Origin: Ustilago trichophora
Taxonomy: Eukaryota; Basidiomycota; Ustilaginomycetes; Ustilaginales; Ustilaginaceae
NCBI GenBank assembly: GCA_900323505.1
Contig: OOIN01000015.1
Location: 744,001 to 808,000, forward strand
Reading direction: 5' to 3'
DNA length: 64,000 nucleotides
Numbering within the stretch: position 1 is the stretch's first letter; every line of letters starts with the position of its first letter. Positions 21,301-31,374 of the stretch are shown here, one piece after another. Below the pieces are notes generated by a model. The model was not told the origin of the DNA. It saw only the letters and a program-made list of their open reading frames with translations, and searched no databases. A program made the translations under genes and the position numbers.

Positions 21301-23258
21301 CGTCTCCCTCGCGAGGATGGGGCATCGGTGAAAGGCTCAAGGGCTTTCTCGGTCTGCACGCCTCAACCACGACCAACCCTTCGACGTCTGTCGCGCAGAC
21401 CAAGGTTTCGGCCTCCAGCACCTTCCAACCCCGTTCCAATGGTATCTCCGCAAGCACTGCAAACGTGGCCGCTGCCGAACCAAAGGCAGCACCAGCAGCA
21501 GCACCCGTACCAGCTATTCCCGGCGCTCTGCTCGCCAGCCCGCCGCCGTCATCCAAGACGCCGCAGATCAACTCGACACCGTCCAGTGCTGCTACTTCCG
21601 CGACCACCAATGGTAAGCTCAACAGTATCGCTCGTGCCGAGCTGCTGCGCAAGAAGCAAGTCGAGGAGGAAGAGCGCAAGGCAAGGGAGAAGGAAGAGCG
21701 CCGACGCATGCTCATGGCCAAGAAGGAGGAGCGTGCCAAGGCAGTTGCTGAAGAAGAGCTAGAGAAGGAGAACCGCAAGCGTGCTCGTGAGCAAAACGAT
21801 CGACCTGGCCGACCTGGCGCTGAGGATGCTAGCATTGCTTCGTCGGTGGGAGCACCTGCAGCCATTCCAGCTGCGCTTCTAGGCAACATCGTTGTGGGCG
21901 GCTCGGCAACTTCTGCCAGCGGACACAGCGCTTCCGGCAGCTCGAGGACCAGCGCTGTCAGCAGCGTCAGCAGTGGACCTCCAACACGCCCTTCCAGCGC
22001 TCTCAACGGCAGCTATGCTGGCGTCAAGAGCCGCTACATGCAAACGTCAGTTCAGCAGCAACAGCAGACTGATGAGAGCAACAAGAAGCGTCGCGTCACC
22101 AACGACAAGGAGGGTGGAGCGGCAAGCTTGCAAGCCCAGTTCAAGCAGCAACAATCACAACAGCTTGCACCTGGCGCTCGTCCAGGTGCATCTGCGGCTA
22201 CGTCACAGATCGGTGCTCCCAAGATGGTTCGTACTGTGAGCCAGTCGTCCATCCGAGCTGGTCCTTCGTCACAAGCTCCCGCCCAGCAGCAACCGCGTGC
22301 TCAGCCACAGGCAAGTGCCCAGCCGCCACCGCAGCAGATCAAGCTGGCTATGAAGTCGGGCGCAGCAGCAGCAGCAGGGTTCGGTGCAGCTCCTCGCATT
22401 CCAGGTGCTGGTGCTATGGCCGGAAATGGCGCTGCGACTGCGTCTATGATGGTCGCTGCTACCAAGGCAGCGCCTCAGCCGGCGGCTAAGTCGATGGCGA
22501 ATGCCAACTTTTCTTCGTCCAACCCCTTCCAGCAAGCCAAGCAGCAACAGTTGCAGATGCAGATGCAAAAGCAGAAGCAGCTTCAGCTGCAGCAGCAGCA
22601 AGCGGCAACAAGCGCGGCTCAGGCTCAGGCTGCTGCCAACGCTGCAGCCATGCGAGAGCAAGAGTTGCATCGTACAGCGCAGTTGCAATTCCAAGTGCAG
22701 AACGCAGCCGGTGGACGTTTCGACGAGTGGGACGACCACGCACCTCAGCAAGGCGCTGACGAGCCTTTGCCCGATATCGCTTCCGAGTATTCGGATTCTG
22801 AGGATGAGGAGACCATCCAGAAGCGCGCAGCTATGCCTTCGTGGACTCAAGGAGATGCTTTGGACGCTGCGCTGCTCGCCCAGTGCACTGTCGATGCCGA
22901 CGAGATCTTTGGTATTCCTCAGGGACCCGTGGAGCTAGAGAAAATTCTGCCTGGAGAGAGAACCGCAAACCGCATTCGCCGTCCACGCACCTCGTCTGCC
23001 AACTGGTCAGGACCCGATGGACTGGCACAGTGGGAGATTGACCGATACAACAAGCGCATGGGTATCAAGGGTGCCGGCGTGCAACTCGCCAGGAGGGACG
23101 GAAGCCATCCTCCACTCCCGCCTCCAGGCGTCATGGCAAGGCTATCTATGGCACAACGCCAGTCGATGTCGCATCACTCGATGGGTCCCTCATCATCGTC
23201 TTCATCGAGCGCGAACCCGAATGTAGGCAAGAAAGATGACGGCCGAGGCAAGCTCTGA
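18327..23258 (+). CDS. INCENP/Sli15-type chromosomal passenger scaffold
   Basis: INCENP binds and activates Aurora kinase and targets it to centromeres and the spindle midzone. Exons 18327..18580 and 18659..23258 give 1617 residues; the intron has GTGAGT, a CTAAC branch site and CAG. The C-terminal IN-box supports the call: MPSWTQGDALDAALLAQ near residue 1476, DADEIFGIP, and the Arg-rich TSS motif (RPRTSSANWSG) near 1529, which Aurora phosphorylates in this family. A charged single-helix-like stretch (KKQVEEEERKAREKEERRR, about 1080-1130) corresponds to the INCENP central helix. Exon 1 carries the N-terminal helical region (NNMRRCCDMSLFSKNLQDQG) expected to bind the survivin/borealin partners. 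The rest is Ser/Pro/Ala-rich with many SP/TP sites, Gln runs late on, and a KEN box near residue 85. It is much longer than yeast Sli15 (about 700). Confidence 0.9.
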
Positions 23259-25052
23259 TGCACGCATCCCACCTCGCCATGCAAGCATCGTGACACACTA
23301 CTACTGTGACTTTGGTTTCAGCGCATCTTATCTCATATCTACCTTGATTCTAGGTTCATCTAATCTCTTTGACATCTATGGTTTACCGTTCGCACATGTA
23401 TGAATTTCTCGTTTCAATCTTGCAGCTTTCGCATTCATCTCCACCACAGCCGCAATTGCAACCGCAGAGGCGAATTGAGCCTGTTGAAAAGGTTGGGAAC
23501 GATGCGTAGAAGAGGTCATCCAATCGCTCTCCCTTACCTAGATTTGGTGCCGATCTTGCACAGCACGATGCCATGTGGGAAGTTTTTTGCAGGATTCACA
23601 ACGCATCGTTCTGTATTCGGTCGTCAAGGCTAGTCATCGGAAATGTCTAAAAGAAGGATACACGCAAGCCAGGAGCCCCAACAAAATTTCCACTTCCACG
23701 CTGCATCTCTGTGCTTCGTACGTATTTTTGCTTCTCTCTCATTCGCTCTTCTTCTCTGTCGCACAACGCAGCTTTTGTTGCAGCTCAGAACAAATGCTCG
23801 AACGATTGAACATTTTATTTCACACACCGAGACTGGGCATGGCGCACAGAGACCAAAGTCAAGAAAGGTAGAGTGTACGATGTGAAACTGCTGTGAAAAG
23901 AAAGCTCGGTCAGAGTCTTTGGCAACGTAGGCGAGCCGCCCAACCGAGGGTCTCAACTGAACCCAACACTCACCACACTTGAGTTTTTTCTCTCGCTCTC
24001 GCTCTCGCTCTCTGAAACTGCTGCTTGCTGCTGTTGCTGTTTGTGACGTGCAACGACGTCGTGTCCTTTGTACTGTGGGCAGAGAGCCCATTTTTGCAAG
24101 CAATCGGAATGTCATACTTTGTAGCACCGCACAGCACCGCTGAAAAAAGCACTTTATCGGTGGATCTGCCGCTCCCTGAGACACGCGGGGCATAACTTGT
24201 AAATGAAGAGAGGGGGAAGAAGAAACAGGAGAAGAAGGTGGTTGGAGAGCGGCTTTGTGGGGAATTGCATTGCATTTTTTGCATTTTTTTTTTTTCCTTT
24301 CTCTTTTCTCTCTTTTCTTCTGTCTAGCCGCCCAGGCGCGTCGATTGATTTGATTTGGTTTCCGATAAAGAGCAGAAAAAAGTAGGGAAGGAAGCGGGCT
24401 GGTTCGTGCGAGCTCGCGTAGCCTTCATCTTCAAGGTTGCAGTGCGTGTGTGTGTGGCCTTTTTTTTTTTTTTTTTTTTTCTTTTTTTTTCTTTCTTCTT
24501 CTCCCCCTCCCGCTCACCGCGAACTTTTGCTGCGCGTGCACAGACAGCCAAAATTCGAGAGATCTGCTCACACACGCATCCAAAAAGTTGTGAGTGTGTG
24601 GCTTCGCGATCCTCCTTTGAATCAGCTCCCGCTCCACAGCGAAAGAGTGGCAGCATCGGAATCATACGCTGCCTCTGGAAGCGTCCCTTTATCCTCTCTC
24701 CTTTCCTCCATCATCGCTGCGTGTCAGTCAGAAACCATTCGATATCCCCTCTTTTTGGCACACATTCATACCCATACTCCACACCAGTAGAGCGTCGCAA
24801 AAGGCAACGCAGCGCGCATCGCCCTCCATCTCTCTCGGTTTTTTTTTTTTCCGACTTCTGGCGTCACGCTGTCGCCTGCGAATCTGTTTCGACATCTGCA
24901 GCTTTGATTCGATCTGCACCGTCGCATTTCTCAACGCATCATCGGATCTTCCGTCTTCTTCTGTCACCCGTGACTTCTCTGCGATACCTTTTCGATCCGG
25001 AAGTTGCACTGAGCCGTGGGCGATCAAAATCACGTTGCTACCCACTCCTTAA
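23259..25052. other. Long intergenic region upstream of the acyltransferase gene
   Basis: No gene is supported in 1.8 kb. A minus-strand open stretch (23630-24193) has no domain and runs through a CT microsatellite, so it is not called. The part from about 24280 to 25052 is pyrimidine-rich with T runs near 24286-24297, 24460-24490 and 24839-24850 and is probably promoter plus a long 5' leader. Confidence 0.6.
24460..24490. repeat. Poly-T tract
   Basis: Twenty-one T, one C, then nine T, followed by a C/T-rich run to about 24510. It lies about 570 bp before the acyltransferase start. Confidence 0.95.
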
Positions 25053-28000
25053 ATGTCCGGCACATCCGACACTTTACCAGCAGTTTCTCGAGATCCTGCT
25101 GCGAATAGCAATCCCACGCCATCATCGGCCTCGCATCCGAGCACTTTGTCAGCTCCATCAGTGCCGCAACCACCAAACATCGACACAGATCCGTCTCATC
25201 TGCCCAGCAACGACCCCAAGAAGCATCCCAGCACAGCCATCGCTGAAGGTACAGCTGCCGAGGTCGCATCCAAGCAAAAAGAATATCAGCGCAGAGCAAA
25301 GCATCTCTCACTCTCCACCTCTAAACCAGTCCCATTCTCTCGACAGGGAGACTCACCCAGCTTTCAAGCCGTTCTCAAAGACTTTGACCGTCTGCTCCGA
25401 TCGCTTCCCATCCCCATTCATCGCCTTGTACCCACCATCGTCGCAAGGCTCATCTGCCGCGTCTTTCGTTCTCAAAACATCATGGCGTCCAACATCGCCT
25501 TTGACATTGCGCTCTTCTTCTGGCGTATCATCATCAACCTCTTCTTCCGTGAGATTCGTCCTCGCTCAGCATGGAGAGTTCCACGCGAAGGCCCCGTCAT
25601 CTTTGTGGCCGCGCCCCATCACAACCAGTTCCTCGACCCGCTTCTGCTCGCATCCGAGGTGCGCCGTGCCTCGGGTCGTAGAGTGGCTTTTTTGATTGCG
25701 GAAAAGAGCATCAAGCGTCGCTTCATCGGTGCCGCTGCCCGCATCATGCAGTCTATCCCTGTCGCCAGAGCAGCCGACAGCGCCAAGGCAGGCAAAGGTT
25801 TCATTTCGCTCCATCCTTCCGGTGACCCTCTTTTGTTGCAAGGACATGGCACTGCCTTCAAGTCTCAGCTGCAGCCCAAGGGCCAGATCATGCTCCCCAA
25901 AGCCTGTGGTCATGCCACCGTCGAGGTGGTCGAAGTCATCAGCGACACCGAAGTCAAGATCAAGAAGGAGTTCAAAGATCCTCGTGCGCTCGACATGCTC
26001 CGCGGCAAGGCGCCTCAACCTGACACCTCGAAATCGGACAAGAAGCCCGCCAAGGCTTCCAGCTCCAGAGCAATGGAAAAGGTCGCCGCCGATCTGGCTG
26101 ACGGACAGGGCTGCAAGTACTCTTGCCTTCCCTTTGTCGACCAAACTCAGATGTACGCCAAGGTGTACGAGAAGCTGGCTGAAGGTGGATGTCTTGGAAT
26201 CTTTCCCGAGGGTGGCAGCCACGATCGAACCGACCTGCTGCCGCTCAAAGCCGGTGTCGTCATCATGGCTCTCGGTGCCATGTCGGCCAACAGGGACCTC
26301 AATGTTCGCATCGTGCCCGTCGGTCTTTCGTACTTCCACCCGCACAAGTTCCGCAGTCGCGCTGTGGTCGAGTTCGGCTCCCCCATCGATGTGCCGAGAG
26401 AGCTCGTCGGACTGTTCGACGAAGGTGGAGAGGGCAAGCGCAAGGCAGTCGGTGAAATGATGGACATTGTCTACGACGGTCTCAAAGGTGTCACGCTCCG
26501 AGCACCCGACTTCGAGACCCTCATGGTCGTTCAGGCCGGTCGACGCCTCTACCGCGCGCCAGGACAGTCGCTCAGCTTGGGACAGACGGTCGAACTTAAC
26601 CGCAAATTCATCATGGGCTATCTCCAGTTCAAGGACGAGCCGCGGGTTGTCAAGTTGCGAGACGAGATTCTGCGATACAACAAGAAGCTCCGTTACGCAG
26701 GCTTGCGAGACCACCAGGTCGAACGGGCAACTCGGGCTGGCTGGCGCAGTCTCGGTCTCTTGGCCTACCGCCTTGGCCTGTTGGGTCTGTGGGGTGGCTT
26801 GGCCCTCCCAGGAGCGGTGCTCAACTCGCCCATCATCGTCCTCGCCAAGATCATCAGTCACAAAAAGGCCAAGGAGGCCTTGGCAGCTTCTCAGGTCAAG
26901 GTGGCTGGTCGCGACGTGCTGGCCACTTGGAAAGTACTAGTCTCGCTTGGTGTCGCACCCATCCTCTACTCGTTCTACGCAGCCCTCGCCACCTACCTCG
27001 CCCACAAGTTGGAGCTCTCGCCACGCACGCGTGCCCTCATGCCGCTGTACACGCTCATTGTGCTGCCCACCATGTCGTACTCTGCGCTCAAGTTCGCCGA
27101 GGTCGGTATCGACATCTACAAATCTCTGCCTCCTCTCTTTGTCTCGCTCATTCCTGGCAACCACAAGGTCATCCTCGACCTGCAACAGACGCGCGCCAAG
27201 ATCAGCGCCGACATGCATGCGCTCATCGACGAGCTCGCGCCGCAGGTATGGGAGGACTTTGCCGAGAACCGTATGCTGCCTCACGCTGCTGCGCCCCCGC
27301 CCCCTCAGCGCGAAGCACTGGTGTGGAAGCAAAAGAAGTCGACGAGCGGTGCGGGCAACGATGCGCTTAGTCATCCGCTCCAGTGGATGGACGAGCGACT
27401 GTTCGGTTGGGGTCGCCGCCGTCGCTCTTCGACGCGTCGATCTATGACGGCCGAAGAGATCAAGAGCCTGCGCAGCGCAAGCGTAGGCCGCGAGGCCGCT
27501 GGCGATACGAGCAACGCAATCGACGAGGAAGAGGAGCGCGAAGAGGACGACGGCGAGGGATCGTGGGGCGACGCTTCGGAGGGTTCGAGCTTCACCGAGA
27601 GCGGCGAGGAGGATGAAGGCGACTACGAGGCTGTCTTCTCCATGCTCAACCCGACAACGCTCATGAATGGTCTGCGTGCTGGAGTGCTGAGTCCAGGCAC
27701 GCCTGGTTCAGCTGGCCGACGAAGCCGCACTCACTCCCGATCGCGCAGTGGAAGCCGCGGTAGCATCGGAGGAGGCGCGGGTGGTGAGACCTTTGCCGAG
27801 AAGCGCAACAGGAGCAACCAGGACCTGCGTGCACTCATGAGGGAAGGCGGCGCCATGTCGCCCACCGCCACCCGCTCCACTGGCATTCTGGACGCCGCGG
27901 GCAGTAGAGCCTCGCAATCCAGCCGAACCTCTGCCCTGCCTGCCAGTCTGGCAACCACGAGCATCAACGGCAGCGGCAACGGCACGCGCACAGGAGCCGA

Positions 28001-28310
28001 CAATTCTGCTGCCACTTCTCGCAGGAACCGCACTCACTCGCTCTCGGAAGACGTTCACGTGGCCGAGCTCAAGAACGCCGGTCCTGCAGCCAAGAAGTTG
28101 CCCTTCTCGGCGGCGTCACAAGCCTTCGAGATGCAGCACGAAGGCGGGGCCAAGCAAGCCGGATTCTTGCCCAAGTTGGAAGACATGAAGAGCGCCGAGA
28201 ACACGCCTCCTGCGACACCAAAGCATGAGGCCAAGAAGAATCTTGGTATCACGGCGAGCCACAAGAAGGACGGTAGCGCTGCCAGTGAAGGATCTAGTAA
28301 GGATGCGTGA
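25053..28310 (+). CDS. Glycerol-3-phosphate/dihydroxyacetone-phosphate O-acyltransferase (Gpt2/Sct1 type)
   Basis: This ER enzyme class makes lysophosphatidic acid, the first step of glycerolipid synthesis. The protein has 1085 residues in one exon, compared with about 750 for yeast Gpt2 and Sct1. The acyltransferase block has motif I as H190-N-Q-F-L-D195, preceded by GPVIFVAAPH, and motif III as F384-P-E-G-G-S-H-D391. Between them lies the long insert (about 255-345) typical of this fungal subfamily. Membrane segments follow near 570-600 (LLAYRLGLLGLWGGLALPGA), 630-655 and 665-705. The C-terminal 300 residues are polar, Ser/Arg/Glu-rich and probably cytosolic; yeast relatives are phosphorylated in this part. 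The start at 25053 is the first ATG after a stop-free leader. Confidence 0.92.
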   Translation: MSGTSDTLPAVSRDPAANSNPTPSSASHPSTLSAPSVPQPPNIDTDPSHLPSNDPKKHPSTAIAEGTAAEVASKQKEYQRRAKHLSLSTSKPVPFSRQGDSPSFQAVLKDFDRLLRSLPIPIHRLVPTIVARLICRVFRSQNIMASNIAFDIALFFWRIIINLFFREIRPRSAWRVPREGPVIFVAAPHHNQFLDPLLLASEVRRASGRRVAFLIAEKSIKRRFIGAAARIMQSIPVARAADSAKAGKGFISLHPSGDPLLLQGHGTAFKSQLQPKGQIMLPKACGHATVEVVEVISDTEVKIKKEFKDPRALDMLRGKAPQPDTSKSDKKPAKASSSRAMEKVAADLADGQGCKYSCLPFVDQTQMYAKVYEKLAEGGCLGIFPEGGSHDRTDLLPLKAGVVIMALGAMSANRDLNVRIVPVGLSYFHPHKFRSRAVVEFGSPIDVPRELVGLFDEGGEGKRKAVGEMMDIVYDGLKGVTLRAPDFETLMVVQAGRRLYRAPGQSLSLGQTVELNRKFIMGYLQFKDEPRVVKLRDEILRYNKKLRYAGLRDHQVERATRAGWRSLGLLAYRLGLLGLWGGLALPGAVLNSPIIVLAKIISHKKAKEALAASQVKVAGRDVLATWKVLVSLGVAPILYSFYAALATYLAHKLELSPRTRALMPLYTLIVLPTMSYSALKFAEVGIDIYKSLPPLFVSLIPGNHKVILDLQQTRAKISADMHALIDELAPQVWEDFAENRMLPHAAAPPPPQREALVWKQKKSTSGAGNDALSHPLQWMDERLFGWGRRRRSSTRRSMTAEEIKSLRSASVGREAAGDTSNAIDEEEEREEDDGEGSWGDASEGSSFTESGEEDEGDYEAVFSMLNPTTLMNGLRAGVLSPGTPGSAGRRSRTHSRSRSGSRGSIGGGAGGETFAEKRNRSNQDLRALMREGGAMSPTATRSTGILDAAGSRASQSSRTSALPASLATTSINGSGNGTRTGADNSAATSRRNRTHSLSEDVHVAELKNAGPAAKKLPFSAASQAFEMQHEGGAKQAGFLPKLEDMKSAENTPPATPKHEAKKNLGITASHKKDGSAASEGSSKDA

Positions 28311-29180
28311 CCGATCAGCCTCAAGAGATCTTGTTTGGCTGTCTGATACCTCTTTTTGATTGTTTTGATTCATGGGAATGCACAACTGCTTTACTTTTCT
28401 CATCACAGGTGGGAGGGTTGGATCGGGGTGTATTGAAAGGACGGATCAGCACAAATCTCGATGTGTGTCTAAAAGTTAGCAAAAACTGCGGTTGCAAGGA
28501 GAGGCAAAAAGAGCAAGCTGATGTGAGATTACATCAAGCCGCAGTGTGTGGTGAGCACGTGTTGAAGCAGTCAGCAAGACAGTGTCAGAGTGAGTGTCTC
28601 TGTGAAGAATTCGAGCCTGGATTCGAGGCGAGGATTCGAGGATTTGAGGGCATCAGTTTACGCCATTGCGCATTTTCGACGCGTTTGTTCTGCTCTGGGC
28701 AGTGTGTAACTTAGGCGAGGAGATTTTGTGCACGAGGACACGACGCGCTTGCGAGACATTCAGAGCTACAGTAGACACTGCAGCAGCTTGGACTGGAGAA
28801 GTGAGTACCCCATTTTTTGGTTGTTGATGTCTCGCTCGGGCTACACTCTACCAAATGTCTGAATAGTAAAGTAGAATACAGTCTACAGTACTCGTAATGG
28901 GTGCAAGAGGGAGTCATGTCAAGAAGGGTTTTGTTGGGCATCAGGTAGAGGACGAGCTCGGTTGGCCGGATTTGAGCTTCCGGAATCCCGCCTAAAAGCA
29001 AGCCAACATGCAAAAAGTCTTGTCTACAGTACTGCTGTGCAGCGAACAGGCTAAGCACCGCCCTGAGCCCAATTCTACGTTGTTTTACGCCGAAAATCTG
29101 TCTGTTACCGACCATCCATACTGCAGCTGCGTACACAAATGCCAGTTTTTTTTGTTTTTGTTTAAACAAGTGTGCATGCT

Positions 29181-29213
29181 GTTGTTGGTGTTGTTGTTGT
29201 TGTTGTTGTTGTC
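29181..29213. repeat. GTT microsatellite
   Basis: About ten GTT units with one interruption, in intergenic DNA. Confidence 0.95.
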
Positions 29214-29681
29214 ATATGCAGGAGAAAGAAGTTTTGCAGCTTGCATACAAAATCACAGGTGGAAGCGCGGCCAAAGCCGCAATCAACCCACTCAAACAAG
29301 AGCATAAAAACGAGATGAGGAAAAAAAAATAAGGAATCAACGAAGAAGAAGGGGGATCAACATCGCATATGTTTAGTAGCTCGGATATCTATCGTACATC
29401 TGGACGCGGTGGGATGGGAGGTACAGTAGGGTCAAATAGGAATGAATACCCTATCAACCCAGGCAGATCAAAGTGAGAGATGGTCACGGGCCTCTGTTCT
29501 GCGTATATCACCATGATTCGTGCTGAGGCAAAGCTGATCTGGAAGCCAAATATACTTTGAGTGGGGTCCAATCTTCGACTGCGATGATCATTTGTTACCG
29601 CCGATATAGGATAAGAAGCGGAAAGTGGTTCTCTACGTGATCATCAGAGGAGTGAACAGAGTGCTGAACGAAGGGGCGATG

Positions 29682-29703
29682 GAGAGAGAGAGAGAGAGAG
29701 AGG
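29682..29703. repeat. GA microsatellite
   Basis: About eleven GA units, intergenic. Confidence 0.95.
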
Positions 29704-30263
29704 AAAGTCGGAGTATCCCCCGAGGGAAAGGGCATGTTCGTCATCGAGGCGATTCTGCATGGGATGCGACAAGTTGAGAGAATGGACGCCTTCTTTGGGA
29801 GTGATTCGCCGTGGAAACGCCAAAATGTGTCGCTGCTCAGAGCCAAAGGGGTTTGAATTTCGTACTCCGACACCTGTTACCAAGGTCTCGATTCTTGCTC
29901 GACGGCCTAGCTTGGCATCTCTTTGGGGCAGTCACAAATATATCCTCACAGTCGCCGTGTGCTGCCGCTGCTCGTGTGCTTAAAAGCTTACTTTACCTTT
30001 AGTTTTTGTGCCCTTTTTCGGAATTTTTGGCGGCAGCGTCTCTTTTTCTGTGCGTGCGTGAGTGAGGAAGGGAGCGAGTTACGATATCCTTTTCCTTTCC
30101 TTTTTCCTTTTTTGCCAAAAATCCCCTTCCATCCGTCCATCCACGCACACTTTGAGAGCGCACCCTCTCTCTCTCTCCTTCCTTCCCTCTTTTTCCGTCT
30201 CGTAAAATGAGCTCCGCTTTCGCGTCCACCTACCTATCTTTTGCCTTCATTTCATCCTTGCTC

Positions 30264-30266
<3 letters not shown>

Positions 30267-30300
<34 letters not shown>
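30267..30300. repeat. CT microsatellite
   Basis: About sixteen CT units in the pyrimidine-rich region upstream of the EH/NPF gene. Confidence 0.95.
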
Positions 30301-30303
<3 letters not shown>

Positions 30304-30691
30304 GCCTTTTCGCCTTAATCTGACCAAGACACTTGACACCGGTTGTCCTCCTCACGTTCTCTCCCTCCTCTTTCGGCTCTCATCCGACGTCCAGCTACAT
30401 CATCATCGTCAGCGCTTGGTTGATCAGCAGCGCCTGTGGCGGATTGTCTGCCTTGTCTCGCTCCCTCCATCTCTCTCGGCCTCGTTCTCTTTCTCTCCAT
30501 CGATACTCAGACCGTGCACCGGACCGGCGATCTTCAGGCCTTACCCCACCTATCTCACCAATCTCTGACGCTTCACTGCAGCACCAGCATCGGCACAAGC
30601 TGCACCAACGTGGGCACCTTGTTTCATCAATACAGTACGGTACTACTGTTTGACTCTCGATTCGATATCTCCGTTCCTGATCGTCTTCCTT

Positions 30692-30751
30692 CCATTCATC
30701 CTTCCATTCATCCATCCATCCATCCATCCATCCACACACACACACACACAC
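30692..30751. repeat. Compound CATC / CA microsatellite
   Basis: Imperfect then perfect CATC (TCCA) units running directly into about nine CA units, in the leader or promoter of the EH/NPF gene. Confidence 0.95.
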
Positions 30752-31374
30752 CTCCTTTGCTGGAACCATCCCTCCCCCGGACTACCATCCTCGACCTGAT
30801 CCCTCGCCTTCTTCTCGTCGCTTCTTGCTCAACTCTTCTGCGTCCAGTTCGTGCTCGCAACTCATCATCGTCAATCGGATCTGTCTACCAACCAAAAAAG
30901 CATCGCATTCATCTTATCGGATCCACAAGCATCTTTAGCGCACCCTCTCAGCACTTTCGATTCTCGCTGCCCAGCCATAGACAACTCCATCAGCAATACT
31001 GTATTCTGATCACTTGCAGATCAAAGCATACCCATCATTCATACTGCACAGCCGGAGCAGACATCGCATCGCCACCAGCACAGCCACCAGCAACTTGCCT
31101 TTTGCCTTTTCATTTCATGCCAGGCCACACAAGCGCAACCGCATCATACCAGCTTTGTTGAACCGCGCCTACTAGCAAACACACGGAATCTGCATTCTTC
31201 ACTCACCCGACGAGGAAAGATCGCAAACTCTGCGACCAATATCACTAGTTGGAAGACAGACAGAAGAGCTGCTTGATACCGTATCCAGCACCGCGCATCG
31301 CATTCGTGCCGACCGTGGCCGACTTCTCCTCCATTCACAAGGCGAGTGTGCAAAGCTGTAAGGCTACGACCTCC

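Larger units (their letters stand above)
28311..31374. other. Largest gene-free stretch (3.06 kb) upstream of the EH/NPF gene
   Basis: No ORF here shows a domain or signal I recognise. The stretch holds several microsatellites (GTT, GA, CT, CATC, CA) and six TACAGTA/TACTGTA copies (28767, 28884, 29025, 29422, 30631, 30997). From about 30230 on, the plus strand is strongly pyrimidine-rich, which looks like a promoter with a long leader for the gene at 31375. A non-coding RNA or a gene with short exons cannot be excluded. Confidence 0.5.

Noticed and set aside
23253..23258. C-terminal GKL of the INCENP protein as a peroxisomal signal
   Set aside because: The tripeptide is a poor PTS1 match and the protein is clearly a nuclear passenger scaffold.
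23630..24193. Minus-strand open frame of 187 codons
   Set aside because: It runs through a CT/GA microsatellite (Arg-Glu repeats), has mixed Cys/Arg composition with no domain, and no TATA-like or splice support.
24355..25695. Plus-strand open frame of 446 codons overlapping the acyltransferase start
   Set aside because: It crosses poly-T tracts and reads the acyltransferase coding region in the wrong frame; no domain. It reflects a stop-poor pyrimidine-rich leader.
28711..29169. Minus-strand open frame of 152 codons in the large gap
   Set aside because: Cys-rich but with no signal peptide, no domain and an ordinary chance length for AT-poor DNA.
30436..31161. Plus-strand open frame of 241 codons before the EH/NPF gene
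   Set aside because: Translation is dominated by the CATC/CA repeat (His-Pro-Ser and Thr-His) and has no domain; it is better explained as leader sequence.
31249..31374. N-terminal extension of the EH/NPF protein
   Set aside because: The open frame begins with TTG; the first ATG in frame is 31375.
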